64,000 nt of DNA from Marchantia polymorpha subsp. ruderalis (GCA_037833965.1 AP031354.1:15354001-15418000), one strand, 5' to 3'. Counted from the stretch's first letter, positions 1-11,502 are shown. Made by a program: numbers and translations. The notes: a model not told the origin generated them from the letters alone.

Positions 1-290
1 TAAAACGTGGTCGCCGGTGACAGCTCTAACGTTCACTAGCGACTATAGTCGCGGGTAATGGTTTTTTCAGTTGCAGGCAACGGAGGTTACGAGCGACGAC
101 AATCGCGGGTTATAGATATTTAAGTTGCAGGCGACAGTGGTCACGGGCGACGAGACTCGCGGGTGACAGATATAGTCGCGGACGACATTAGTCGTGGGTT
201 ACGGAAGGTGTAAGTTGCGTATGATGGTTGTCATAGGCAAGAGTGATCACGGGTGCTCACACTGTATCGCGGACGACGGTGGGCGTAGAG
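1..290. repeat. Degenerate GC-rich minisatellite, unit about 54 bp
   Basis: Variants of a roughly 54-bp unit recur about four to five times. Each contains a GCGACGA-type block, a TCGCGGGT block, a GTTGCAGGCGAC-type block and a GGTCACGG-type block. Clear units start near 38, 92 and 146, with weaker ones to about 285. Copies are too diverged for a recent tandem array. The tract lies just upstream of the copia gag, where the element's leader or 5' LTR would be expected, so it may be copia leader or flanking DNA. Confidence 0.55.
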
Positions 291-409
291 GTAATTCACG
301 CACAGGCTGGCAATTCCAACCACTCTTTGCCGGCATATAGGCAAATTGGGTATCGTTGGAAAACTCTTGACGTAACTAGTGTATCTTGATCTTTTTTCAG
401 CAGTTGAAA

Positions 410-1158
410 ATGCACCCGAAGGACAAAATTGATGCGGCAGCAGACAATGTCTCTAGTTTTTGTCGAACTGAGATGGCATCAAAACAACTTGGAGGAACCA
501 GGAACAACATTCTTCTTCTTGATGGCCGAGGTGATTACCTACTTTTGAAAAAGCAGATGAAAAGCAAGCTGAGATCTATGGGTCTCGCTAATGTACTTCA
601 AGACAAATCATTGCACATTATCGACATTGATGGGAGGGATTCACAAGAGCAAGCAGTCTACATTGTGATGGGTTATCTAGATCTTTTGGTTATGAAGCAA
701 GTTGAGGAGTATTCTCAGGTTACACAGCTTTTTGATGCCCTACAGAGATGGTTTCATCAGAAAAAAATCTCACATGTGATGAACACCTACATGAGGCTAT
801 TGCACTTCAGTATGAGGCCAGTATCAAGAATTCAGTATCACATTCACGCCTACGGAGATTTGTCGGTAGATCTTCAAAGTATGGGAGAGGAGCTTTCTAA
901 CATTAAAAAAGCTATGAATCTATTCTACTCATTGCCTCCCTCTTACCAAAGACTATCAAAGATTCTCCTTCATCGTGATAACAAGGCTGTAACTTACAAC
1001 GAGGTTGTAAGTGCTATCTTAGTGGACGAGGTGGAACAAGAGATGTTGTCATTCTCTCGTCCACTCCCTTCAAGTACTACACTTACTGTGATCCGGGGTC
1101 AGTTGCAACCATTGGGTCATGACAATTTGCAACGTACAGTGTTCAAGCGGCAGAGATC
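410..1158 (+). pseudogene. Ty1/copia gag, N-terminal part, cut by gypsy insertion
   Basis: This open frame starts at the ATG at 410; an upstream in-frame TTG at 386 is not a likely start. It encodes about 250 residues of copia-type capsid protein (UBN2/gag family). The early LLDGRGDYLLLKKQMKSKL block resembles the F-DG-Y--WK-KM signature at the start of copia gag, and a long helical core follows. The frame runs straight into the TG of the inserted gypsy LTR at 1159, so the last residues of the open frame belong to the LTR. Gag resumes at 12203 with a damaged zinc knuckle. Known role of the family: packaging of element RNA in virus-like particles. Confidence 0.8.
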
Positions 1159-1901
1159 TGTAAGACCGGATATTGCATGTGTGAAATAAAACTAGAATTA
1201 GCCAAGGAGTTGATCATGGTTAGGATAGTTATGACTAAATCTAGCTAGTTATGACTAAGTCTAGCTAGTTTAGCTATAATGTCTAGACTTGGCGAAATAA
1301 CTAGAGAAGTTCTAGAAGATTTGAGTGAGCACTTCTATTTTGTCTTGTACAAAAGTCTAGATTCCAAGAGAAAAGACTTTTGGACTTCATGTTTAGTTTT
1401 GATTGGTTTTACTTAAGTCTAATGTTGACTTAGTGGAAATTGAAAGTTCTAGAAGTTGAAAAGGCACAAATGGCATGTCGCCACCTCAATCTAAGGATTA
1501 GTAAACATCTAGAAGGTTTAGGAGGCCAATGGCATGTTGCAACATATTGATAACTAGTCAACCTTACTATGGTTTATCTTTGTAAAAGTAGGTTAGAAAG
1601 GAATTATCATTTGTTACTATGATAAATTCTCAAATAGTATATATAGAGAGTTACGGAAGAGACTCTGAAGCAAGTTTGGAGAGTTCATATGTAGAGACTT
1701 GTTTCATATATGAAAGAGTGACGAATTTTTAGTACCTTGGAGTGTCAATGAGTGTATGAGTTGGAGTGATACATTGAGAGATTGTGTCACAGTGTGTTTA
1801 GGTTATGAGTATAATGCGAAATCCTAGTCTTCTAGAATCATGATGAGCTACCGAAAAGCCATCTGAGGTAAACCTTAGTGAGAGTCAGCCCGGAGGTTGC
1901 A
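1159..1901 (+). repeat. 5' LTR of gypsy element
   Basis: 743 bp, TG...CA ends, nearly identical to the interrupted 3' copy. A TATA-like AGTATATATAGAGAG lies at about 1636-1650, roughly 265 bp before the LTR end, and is a plausible core promoter. The 5' part has a short tandem repeat of CTAGCTAGTTATGACTAA around 1215-1265. Confidence 0.9.
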
Positions 1902-1907
1902 TTTTTT

Positions 1908-1926
1908 GTTCCGTTGCCGGGACCTT
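1908..1926 (+). other. Probable primer binding site, tRNA-Asp-like
   Basis: About 9 bp after the LTR end, 1911-1921 reads CCGTTGCCGGG. This equals the core of the complement of the 3' end of plant tRNA-Asp (TGGCGCCGTTGCCGGGG). The outer bases (TTGTT instead of TGGCG) do not match, so either the site has decayed or the assignment is only approximate. tRNA-Asp priming is known for some plant gypsy lineages. Confidence 0.45.
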
Positions 1927-2078
1927 AATCTAGAAGGCGGAATGTTTAGGATTCGAATTCTAGCTCGAGAGAAAGTATCCATGAGCGATCACTTGGTGTT
2001 AATATTGGAGAATGAAGGAGCGGAGAGTGTGCTTGAGAGCAAAATTCCCTTTGTTTATCCAATAGTCTCATATGATAG

Positions 2079-2695
2079 GAGAGATTTGCTTGATGGAACC
2101 CCTACGGAAAGTAATTTGCTTGATGGGACCCCTCAGGTTTAGTTTTACCCGATGGGACCCCAACGACGGTGTGCCGTCGAACATAGTTCTTGTAACTACG
2201 ATTACTACTAGTTACAATGCGGGAATTACAATCAAAGATCAATCCCTGATTATATTTCTGGTCGATTATCACGGGGACAAAGATCAATTTTGCTCGAAGT
2301 GCAATTTGTTATGCTTCAATTCTTTCGATCGCAAAGATTCGCGGATTTCTTTGTTGCCTCCCACTTGCACACTCCTTCCGTAACCCTGCGTGGTCCGAGC
2401 TCAAGTCTCCCGATCACCCATTTGTAGCGAACAAATAAACTCCAGATGAACATTTCTTTGCTCGTCTCCTTGGAGAGTGGCCGGATACAGAATGACAACA
2501 TAAAAACAAGTGAGTGTGATGGAGTGCGAAGTCCACTCTGTCTGTGGGTGCGGTGGACTCGTTGCACTCTCTCTAGTTGTTATTAGAACATGGGTGACGG
2601 TGCATCGTTCATGGGGTCCCATCGGGTAAAATGAAACCTAAAGGGTTTCATCAAGCAAATTACTTTCCGCAGGGGTCCCATCAAGCAAATCTCTC
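2079..2695. mobile_element. Foldback / long-TIR insert in gypsy leader
   Basis: 2079-2165 and 2607-2695 are inverted copies of about 85-90 bp. The ends read GAGAGATTTGCTTGATGG on the left and the complement on the right. Each arm contains the motif ATTTGCTTGATGGGACCCC about twice, around 2084 and 2111 on the left. The 440-bp centre has no convincing ORF. I see no clear target duplication, so it may be a foldback MITE or a rearrangement of the leader. Confidence 0.65.
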
Positions 2696-3192
2696 AAATT
2701 GATTTTGTATGTTTTGTTCACGTTAACATGTCTTTTTGAGAGAAAAGTGATCTTAGACACCGAATAAGTATCTTTGAAGTTATTTTTCAAAGTTTTTATT
2801 GATTTTAAAGTGAAAGATAGAGAACGTTTACAGTTTTGTTTCAGGTCTAGATCATGAGTTAACAGAAAGATATGAGAGTTAGAAGTTGAGGGGGTTTTCA
2901 CGAGTACCAAAAGTTTTCTCTCTAAAAAGTGTGTACAGAGTAAATTACTTTTTTTCTATTTCAATTTATGCTTTAAAACTTCTTACGCGTGTGTATTGAA
3001 AGATCATCTACGTGCGAGTCAAAATTTCACTGAGAGATCACGTCTAGAGATGAAGTTATGATGATTTGAAGTTTAGGGGGTACAAAATCAGGATAAGAGA
3101 GCAAAAGTTTTGGGTTTCTTTATTCGCACTTTTGGCCTAGTAGATAACGTTTCTGGCAGAGACCTTTTGAGTGGTTTCCACCTTATGGAAAA

Positions 3193-3636
3193 ATGAGTGA
3201 TCAAGGGGGCTGGAAAGTTAGGTTATCCAAATTAACTCAAGGTTTTGATGTTATAGTATCTATAGACTCCAATACAAGAGAATTCAAGGTGGAGTTTGAA
3301 GAAAGAGTAGTTAGTCAATCCCCAAGAGTGAAACGTGAGACTTGCTTTTACTGTGGAGAGGAGGGACATAAGGTTGTCAATTGTTCCCTGCGGAACAAGG
3401 ATAGAAGATTAAGGAGCAGGAGGACCTTGGGAGATTTGAAACTTCACTTGGGACCATCATTGCCACATGAATCCCAAAGTGCAACCTTTTGTGACAATTG
3501 CGGAGTGATTGGACTGTCGGCGGGACACGAATGCAGCGGAGTGAAGGCGCTTCTAGAATCACTTGTGGAAGGGGTTGACGGCAAGCTAAGTGCTGAAACG
3601 GAGAAAGTGACCTTAGCGGGTTCAAGCTCAAACTGA
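3193..3636 (+). CDS. Extra zinc-knuckle ORF upstream of gypsy gag
   Basis: This 147-residue open frame starts at ATG 3193 in the leader between the 5' LTR and the canonical gag. At residues 56-69 it has a perfect CCHC knuckle (CFYCGEEGHKVVNC, C-X2-C-X4-H-X4-C). A second Cys/His cluster lies near residues 99-112 (CDNCGVIGLSAGHEC). The region before the knuckle (VRLSKLTQGFDVIVSID, then KVEFEE) resembles the segment preceding zf-CCHC_4 in plant LINE ORF1-type proteins. It is free of stops, unlike the gag-pol that follows. A nucleic-acid-binding role is inferred. It could be an accessory ORF of this lineage or a captured fragment. Confidence 0.55.
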   Translation: MSDQGGWKVRLSKLTQGFDVIVSIDSNTREFKVEFEERVVSQSPRVKRETCFYCGEEGHKVVNCSLRNKDRRLRSRRTLGDLKLHLGPSLPHESQSATFCDNCGVIGLSAGHECSGVKALLESLVEGVDGKLSAETEKVTLAGSSSN

Positions 3637-3848
3637 AGATGGAGATCATCATTCGGATGGAGAAGATGATGATGAGGGTAAGACTCATTGTATGCCTAGG
3701 GGAGGAGAGAGCTTTGGCTATCTTGGAGCAACCAATTCCTTTTGTGTTTACTTTGATGAATTATTCAAGGATGGAGTTAGTGTTGTTTGTATTGTATTAG
3801 GGAGTTCCATATAAATTTCCAATAAAAAATAAAAAATAAAAAAATTAG

Positions 3849-5030
3849 TTGGAAATAGGAAAGCTTCCGGTGTTTTATGGGAGGGAAAATGAGGATGTAG
3901 AAGCCTTTGTTAGGCACTTCAAGAGGGCTTGCATAAGAAACAATGAAAGGAAGAAGGTTGAGTGGGCTATGCTTTTGCCGGATTTCTTGGAGGATTCTGC
4001 TCTCAAATGGTACCAGGAGTACACGAGAGAACATGTGGAGGAGTACACTTGGAAGACGTTGACGGAGAGCCTCATCAAAAACTTTCTTCCTAATGAAAGT
4101 TATGAAAAGCTGATGTGTGAGATCACCTTCTTGAAACAAGGAGAGAACGAGAAGGTGAGGATCTATGTGGAGAGAACTGAGAAGTTAGAGTCCAAATTCC
4201 AAGTGATGTTGAGGAAGGGTGGAGACGAAGTGGATGCTACAATGGTGGGGATACGAGCAATGCTCATGAAGAACTTCGTCGGATGTTTGAGACCCGAGAT
4301 TCGAAGTAAGGTGAGATATGAGAAGCCTTCTTCTAAAGCTGAAGCCATTCAAATTGCTATTAGAATGGAGTAAAGCCTAGAAGATGATGATTCTAGCTTG
4401 GTGCCTAGAGAAGTAGGTCCACCGGTTGTAGGAAGATCCACGGGTTCAAATCTTGCTAGTTCATCCACAATGGTGAATCCTAATGTAGATTTGCAAAATG
4501 AGTTGAAATCTATTACGGAAACTCTAGCAGACCTCAAGATCAATGTAGTACAGTTGTGGGAGAAGAGGAATCAGAATGTAGGAGGAAGTTCTCGAGAGTA
4601 TGGAAATTATCCTCCAAGAGGAAATCCACCTCCAGGAAACTTTGCAGTTTCTTGTTTTACTTGTGACGGTCCTCATTTTCAGCGAAATTATCCTAGGCCT
4701 CGACAACATGATGGAATTCGGCACAACAACAATGCACCGGCCACACAACAAGCCAAGGATAAGGGAGTAGCATCCATTGATGTATTTCCTCATCAATGCA
4801 TATTTGAGAAAGAAGAGAGCTCAAAGTGGAAGGTGGATATCCTTGCACATGAGAAGAAACGTGCTCGATTTGCAGATGAGTCAATTTCCATGGAGGACAT
4901 GCCTAGTCGGAGTACACGATCAAGTGGAGTTAGTCAACCAAGAGTATCAAGAAAGAAGTTGGGCATGAATGACTTTTCCATTTCATCTTCTCAAGCTAAG
5001 TATGACGTGGTGGAAGATGTAGGAAGTTAG
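3849..5030 (+). pseudogene. Gypsy gag with one internal stop
   Basis: The frame opens at 3849 and encodes a retrotransposon gag core (LPVFYGRENEDVEAFVRHFK, then the ALKWYQEY and FLPNESYEKL blocks typical of plant gypsy capsid). A TAA at 4371 interrupts it in frame, and it continues to a TAG at 5028. A knuckle-like CFTCDGPHFQRNYP near 4652 lacks the canonical final cysteine, so RNA binding through it is doubtful. The same frame continues into protease and reverse transcriptase, so this is a single gag-pol frame broken by nonsense codons rather than frameshifts. Confidence 0.8.
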
Positions 5031-5087
5031 AAGGCCAATATCACAGTTGGCCAACTCATTGCTTTAAATCCAGCCATACGGAAGGAG

Positions 5088-5636
5088 TTGAGAGGAGGCC
5101 TTAGCTCCACAAGGATCAAGAAGCAAAGATCCAAGAAAAAGGCTCACATGACTAATGTGGGAGTTGGTGTGGTGGATGCTGCTGCCTCGGAGGTATGTAC
5201 ACATGCCTCAAAGATCAAAGTGAGGATCGATGGCCATGATGTTTCAGACGTGCTAGTAGATGGTGGTTCTGCTGTAAATGCAATGTCTGAAAGATTGTTG
5301 ATGAAGTTGGGGATGCGACTTTCCAGACCTTTGAGTATAACTGTTGGTATGGCCAACAAACAGAATGTAAAACCACTTGGTGTGGTTGACAAAGTTGTGG
5401 TAAGTGTGAGAGGTGTGCAAACCTTACTTTTCTTCCAAGTACTCAAGGAAGCTAGTTATGATTTGCTGTTGGGACGTCCTTGATTGAGGGCGGTGAGAAC
5501 TACTGATCGATGGCACAAGGGCTATCTGAGGATTGGCCCTAAGAACCATCGGGTGAAGGTTCCTTTGACAGGAGGAGGAAGTTCTGTTACCGACTATAAT
5601 AGACCAACCGACGAATATTGGGAATCTGAGAGTTAG
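5088..5636 (+). pseudogene. Gypsy aspartic protease (retropepsin-like)
   Basis: It lies in the gag frame. The catalytic-loop region reads VLVDGGSAVNAMSERLLMKLG (around 5245-5310), a D-G-G-S variant of the D-S/T-G-A loop that occurs in some plant gypsy elements. The later LLLGRP block precedes a TGA at 5481. A Trp codon (TGG) normally follows GRP, so the TGA is readily explained by a G-to-A change, meaning C-to-T on the other strand. The frame continues to a TAG at 5634. Family role: cleavage of the gag-pol polyprotein. Confidence 0.75.
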
Positions 5637-5669
5637 GAGAGTGGCAGTTTTTCAGATGTTGACACCGAC

Positions 5670-7514
5670 ATGTTAATTTCTGATCAAGAAACATCGTTAG
5701 ACGACTCTTCAGATGATGATGTACAAATTCAAGTAGTTGCTGCCATGGAGTTGCTTCCTAGACCGGGGGTGAAGAAAGATCCGGACAAAGTGGAGATGAG
5801 CGAGGAGGAGGTGTGTCGAAGACTTTCCACCCTCAAGTTTGGTCCAAATGTTACCATGGAGGAGAAGGCAAGATTTTTGGATATATTTCGCAAATATATC
5901 AATGTCTTTGCCTTTAGTTACAAAGATTTGAAGCTTGTGACACTCGAAACTCATCACATTGAGTTGGAGTAGAAAGCTCTCCCTATTCGGCAGAAGCAAC
6001 GACGAATCAATCCTCCTACAGCTGTGGTGGTAAAAGAGGAGATTGACAACCTGAGTGAGGCTGGCTTCATCTATGATGTAGAAAATTTGGAATGGGTGTC
6101 TCCTATTGTGATAATGAAGAAAAAGAATGGTAAACTACGTGTATGTGTAGATTACAAGAAGTTTAATGCTGTCACAAAGAAGTACTACTATCCTTTACCA
6201 TTTATAGATGAGATTTTAGAGGAGGTAGCAGGCCATGAGTGGTATAGTTTTGGAGATGGTTATAGTGGCTATAATCAAATTCAAATTGCTTTAGAGGATC
6301 AATTGAAAACTACCTTTACCACACCATGGGGAACATTTGCCTTTAGAGTAATGCCATTTGGTCTATGTAATGCTCCAGCCACTTTCCAAAGGTTCATGAA
6401 TAGGGTGTTTGAAACTTTCATTGGAAAGTTTGTGAGAGATTTCATAGATGACTTTTGTGTGTACGGGAGGAAGGAGTATCATTTTGATCATTTGATCAAA
6501 ATACTCCAACGTTTGGAGGAAGCCAAAGCTTCACTCAATCTAGAAAAATGCATTTTTGGATGTGAGGAAGGCTTATTGTTGGGGCACATCATTTCCAAGA
6601 ATGGTATAGCTAAGGATCCAAAGAAGTTGACGAGGATCATGGGGTTACCTTTTCCGTTGACGTTGACCAAGTTGAGACAATTCCTTGGTATGGTGGGGTA
6701 CTATCGGAGGTTCATCTTGTCCTTCTCCAACAAAGCTCATGCCTTGACGAGTTACATGAAGAAGTGGATCAAATACGAGCTCATCTTCAATGATGAAGAG
6801 GCGAAGTTGGCGTTTGAGGCACTCAAGAAGGCGTTGGTGACGGCTCCAATTTTGGCAAAACCTGATTGGGGTAAACCTTTTCTTCTGTATACAGATGCAT
6901 CAAATATTGTTGTAGGATGCACCTTGAATCAATTTGATGATGAAAAGCATGATCATCCAATTGCCTATGCTAGCAGACAGATGGTACAAGCAGAGAAGAA
7001 TTATTCAGTGACCAAAATGAAAGCTTTAGCTGTCATCTTTTCACTTAAAAAGTTTCGACACTATCTTTTGGGTGGAAAATTCACTATAGTGACTGATCAT
7101 AAGGCCTTGAAATATATTTTTAACAAGCTTAATGCTGAGGGGAGGATAGCTAGATGGAAACAACTACTAGCGGAATTTGATTATACAATCGAGGATCGAC
7201 CGGGAAAGAAGCATGCTAATGTGGATTTGTTGTCAAGAGCTTATGATGAGAAAAGAGATCAATCTATGGATGACACTTTTCCGGACGAAGATTTGTTGGT
7301 CATGGACACGGTGATATTGGTACCAGAGGAGTACAAGGAGATTCGGGAGTTCATCTTCAAAGGAGAATTTCTTCAAGGTATGCATTCAAGAGAAAGTAAT
7401 GCATTGGTAAAAAGATGTCAACCCTATATGATCATTGAGAAGGTGTTATTTCATCAAGGAGCTGACGGTCTGCTACGCAAGCTGTTGGAAGAGGCGAAAC
7501 ATTGCAACTCATGA
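5670..7514 (+). pseudogene. Gypsy reverse transcriptase and RNase H
   Basis: This is the same frame as gag, with a TAG at 5970 and then open from about 5973 to 7514. Reverse transcriptase blocks are clear: the VCVDYKKFN block, MPFGLCNAPATFQR, and the active-site region DFIDDFCVYG, where F-I-D-D replaces the usual Y-x-D-D. RNase H follows with LLYTDAS (6888-6908) and VTDHKALKYIF (about 7090). The frame ends at 7514 by a frameshift into the integrase frame, which opens at about 7502. The polymerase aspartates are present, but the stop and frameshift would prevent a full polyprotein. Confidence 0.88.
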
Positions 7515-8559
7515 AGGAGTTTCACGAAGGTGCCGTGTGTGGAGGACATTTTGCGGGGAAGGTAACAGCCTTCAAGATCCTTGATGCTGGATATCATTGG
7601 AAGGGTATTTTCAAAGATTGTGTGGAATTTTGCAAGAGTTGTGATGTGTGTCAAGCTTTTGCTAAAAAATCCATGAAAACCTCTCCTTTGATTTCTGTTC
7701 CAATGTTAGGTCCTTTTGAAAAATGGGGGATAGATTTTGTAGGTCCTTTGAATCTTACTCCTCGGGGAAATAAGTTCATTGTGATAGCTAAATATTATTT
7801 TACCAAGTGGGTAGAGGCAAGGCCACTAAAATCTACCAATGAGAAGGAGGTTGGTAGGTTTTTTTATGAAAGAATCATAACCAGATTTGGTTGTCCTTTG
7901 GAGTTAGTGTCGGATAGAGGAGGAGAGTTTGTGGGAAGTATGATCCAAGCAATGTTAGATCATTTTTCCATCAAGTCTCGAGTGATCACTTCCTACAAAC
8001 CCAATGATAATGGGTTGGCGGAGCGGACCAACTACACTCTTTGTATGATGTTGGCCAAGGATGCAGACATGGACGGAGCAAGCAAAACTGGGACAAGAGA
8101 TTGCATACTATCTTGTTCCCACAAGATAACGAACGACTTGGAAAGTATCGAACGACTTGGAAAACATCTACCGGATATTCACCTTTTCGGATAGTGTATG
8201 GAGTTGAGTCAAAGCTCCCAATACAGTTTGACTTGACTACTTTCATGACAATCCAGCACAGGTTGAAGAAATCAAATGGAGCAGAAGCCATCAAGTCTCG
8301 CCAACAACAATTGATGGAGTTGGAGGAAGCTCGAGCACTAGCCATGGTACAAGTGGAGCGGGCTCAACAGTTGCAGAAGAAGTATCACGACAAACGAAGT
8401 GGAAATCAGAACTTGAAGCCGTTCAAGGAAGGTGATTGGGTGATGCTCTTTGATGCAATTAGATACAAGAGAGCTAGGAAAAAGTTTCTTCCTAAGTATT
8501 TTGGACCTTTCATAGTTGAGAAGGTGTGGAAAAACTTTACTTATGATATCAAGGAGTAA
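7502..8559 (+). pseudogene. Gypsy integrase, frameshifted
   Basis: An HHCC zinc-binding start is seen (GGHFAGKVTAFKIL, then CKSCDVCQA), followed by the core with WGIDFVGPLN, LVSDRGGEFVG and GLAERTN. These give the three catalytic acids D, D and E. The frame changes near 8060-8190, and the later part (WDKRLHTILF, YRTTWKTSTGYSPFRIVYG, then FKEGDWVMLFD) runs in another frame to 8559. A short near-tandem duplication around ACGACTTGGAAA at 8130-8165 probably caused the shift. No chromodomain follows. Confidence 0.85.
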
Positions 8560-8666
8560 GGAGTATGTCACTTTGATCGAGTCAACCACGACAAGTTGAA
8601 ATTATTCCATCGAAGATCAGATTCTTTCACTCCGAAAGCGTAGTGAAATCTTGGTCGGTGGGTAAA

Positions 8667-9167
8667 TGTAAGACCGGATATTGCATGTGTGAAATAAAAC
8701 TAGAATTAGCCAAGGAGTTAATCATGGTTAGGCTAGTTATGACTAAATCTAGCTAGTTATGACTAAGTCTAGCTAGTTTAGTTATAATGTCTAGACTTGG
8801 CGGAATAACTAGAGAAGTTCTAGAAGATTTGAGTGAGCACTTCTATTTTGTCTTGTACAAAAGTCTAGATTCCAAAAGAAATGACTTTTGGACTTCATGT
8901 TTTGATTGGTTTGACTAAAGTAAGGAGTAATCCATTGATTAAACTAAGTCTAATGTTGACTTAGTGGAAAGTGAAAGTTCTAGAAGTTGAAAAGGCACAA
9001 ATGGCATGTCGCCACCTCAATCTAGGGATTAGTAAACATCTAGAAGGTTTAGGAGGCCAATAGCATGTTGCCACATATTGATAACTAGTCAACCTTACTA
9101 TGGTTTATCTTTGTAAAAGTAGGTTAGAAAGGAATTACCATTTGTTACTATGGTAAATTCTCAAATA
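8667..9167 (+). repeat. 3' LTR of gypsy element, first part
   Basis: Starts TGTAAGACCGG after a G-rich tract (GGTCGGTGGGTAAA) that can serve as polypurine tract. It corresponds to the 5' LTR from 1159 to about 1632, except for an extra block of about 28 bp near 8925-8950. A reverse-strand LINE interrupts it after CTCAAATA. Confidence 0.9.
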
Positions 9168-9275
9168 ATGGTAATGGTAATAGATCAAATCCGGGGGACC
9201 CAAAGGGTCAAAAGGCTGAAAAACACAATACAAGCGACAGCCACAAACAAGTGAAAAGACCCCAAAGGCCAATCC

Positions 9276-11212
9276 CTAACTAGTGCCAAGAGCACTAGAA
9301 CGATAACTAATAATGTCCCTAATATAACAACCTAGATCAAAAGTAACTAACTGTAACAAAGAATAATAATTCTCTACATCTATTTTATGAGTCACTCTAA
9401 TCTTTGCATATCTAGTACAAGTAAGATATACATGCTCTTCATGCTCAACTTCTCTTCCATCACATAGCCTACAAATACGTTTACTCCAATCAATATTAAG
9501 CCAACGTACTTCTTCAATTCCAAGCCTATGAGATCCAAATCTATGCCTGGCAATAATATGACGTAAGGACGTAGAGATTCCTGCAAGTAGGTAATCCTGT
9601 TCACAATAAACAAGCATAGGATTTACATGAAGTTGATAAAACTGCATCTTGGTGCCGCGCTTGCTCCAAATAATATTCAAAAACTCATCCTTTAGACGTT
9701 CACGTAGTGCTATAGGTTGTAGGTCCCAATCGCGTTCCGTCACATTCCACCTCAAAGACCAAGTTATCACATCCGCTAACCATCCTTTGACACGTGTGGC
9801 ACTCAAAGCCTGAGGAGGAAGGCGAGAAGCATCAAGAGATCTCACCCTTGTGATGTAAGTGATGGTCAAGTATAGAGCTTCAACCTCTAGAGGTAAACAA
9901 CATGTTTCCACAAGAAGAATAGCATATGAGTTTTGATTTCTCACACCCAATTCTTCTTGTAGAAATATCTTCTGCACCCTCTCCACACGCTCCCAACCTG
10001 TCTTCTTACAACCAGGACCCCACACTTGGGTTCCATACAATACTACCGGCAACACTAAGCTTCTGAATAAAAATTTCTAAGACTCCAAGACACAAGATGA
10101 ACCCTTCTACACCGATTTAGCAATGAATATAGAGCTTTGTAACCACCTTCTACTCTTTTTTGCACACAAAGTGGCCAACTATAATCATTAGAAAAATCAA
10201 TGCCTAGATATTTATAACTCTTCACCTCTTCTAATTGTAGATCCTGGTAATAAAAGGAAAACTTGGATCTAGTGCCCACTATCATGACTTTGGACTTCTC
10301 TATATTTAGCTCCATCTGATTCTGGGTACAAAAGCTAGCCAAAGTGTATAGGTGTTTCTGTAAACTAATTGCATCACGTGCTAGTAATATAATATCATCT
10401 GCATACAACAGAGCTTTGATAACAAAGTTTCCAAGCTTGACATCTTCACTATCACATGCCTCCAACCACTCTTCGATATCATCTATAAAAACTCCAAATA
10501 GAGTAGGAGAGAGAGTACAACCTTGAATCACTCCAATGGTACTCAAAACCTCTTCAGTTTGAGAAGTGTTGATCTTAGATCGAACAGATTGGTAAAGCGT
10601 GGCCACAGCTGCTAGAAGATCTAATGGTACTCCAATGACTTGCAGCCATTCCCATAATAACTCACAAGGTACGGTGTCAAAAGCTTTCTTAAAATCAATG
10701 AAGGCGCAAAACAAAGCTTCGCCGTTGCCCTTCGACTTCTCCCATAAAACACGCAAAGCCAAGATATGGTCAATGGTGCTGTATGTGGGGCGAAAGGCTG
10801 CTTGAAACCGTGCTCTCTTTCGATGAGATTCAGTCCATGTGCTCAACTTTGACTCCACCAATTTGCCAAACAACTTGGCAAAAACACTACCCACCATGAT
10901 AGTGCGATAGTTTGTCACCTATTCCTTCCTTCCTGATTTGTGAATAGGCACAATCTTCCGTAATGACCAAGCTGAAGGAAAACCATACATAGCTGCATTC
11001 TCTAACGCTTTGGTGAGTCTTGGTCCAATAACATCTCCTCCCCACTTCAAAAATTCAATAGAAAGACCATCCAAATCCTCCGATTTACCATTTGCTAATT
11101 TTCTAACTTGAGTCATCACCTCTGATTTAGAAAATAAGCCTGATGTTCCTTCACAACAAGGCATTGATGCAGCGTTGGAAAAGAAATAAAGCTTTTCAGC
11201 AGAGTCAATCAA
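9276..11212 (-). pseudogene. LINE ORF2: reverse transcriptase and C-terminal zinc knuckle
   Basis: Read on the reverse strand, the RT blocks are FIDFKKAFDTV, GVIQGCTLSPTLFGVFIDD and the active site ALLYADDIILLA (Y-A-D-D intact), preceded by MTQVRKLANGKSEDLDGLS. The C-terminal part has a CCHC-type finger (CRLCDGREVEHEEHVYLTC, near 9400-9460), typical of the end of many plant and animal LINE ORF2 proteins. A stop at about 10918 and a frameshift near 10072 split it into three frames. The intact active site and few lesions point to a recent insertion. Family role: target-primed reverse transcription. Confidence 0.88.
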
Positions 11213-11502
11213 ACTCTTGGGATCAAGAGTATGATCATCCTCGCTTGCTTACAATCCAAGTCAAACCATCCATTGCAAGGAAGCCCCCTAGCTCTTTGAT
11301 CCTTGTGCCGCAAAAAGAACTTAGAAGCAGTGTCTTTGAGCAACTCTATTAATTGCCCACTTGCTGTATGTGGATCAAGGCTCCATGAAGTGTGAGTCAA
11401 AAGGTTTTGAAAATGTAACCTATACTGCTCTTTCTTACTAGGATCTAAACGAAACTTGGGAGAAGCTAAAACAAAATGGCATGGAGAGAGAGGGATTGTT
11501 TT

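Noticed and set aside
1..290. Possible CRISPR or structured RNA gene
   Set aside because: Unit copies are too diverged, spacers are not unique, and the neighbourhood is a retrotransposon.
1911..1921. Possible tRNA gene, because CCGTTGCCGGG matches tRNA-Asp
   Set aside because: Only the 11-base primer-complement core is present, in the orientation and position of a primer site; there are no D or anticodon arms.
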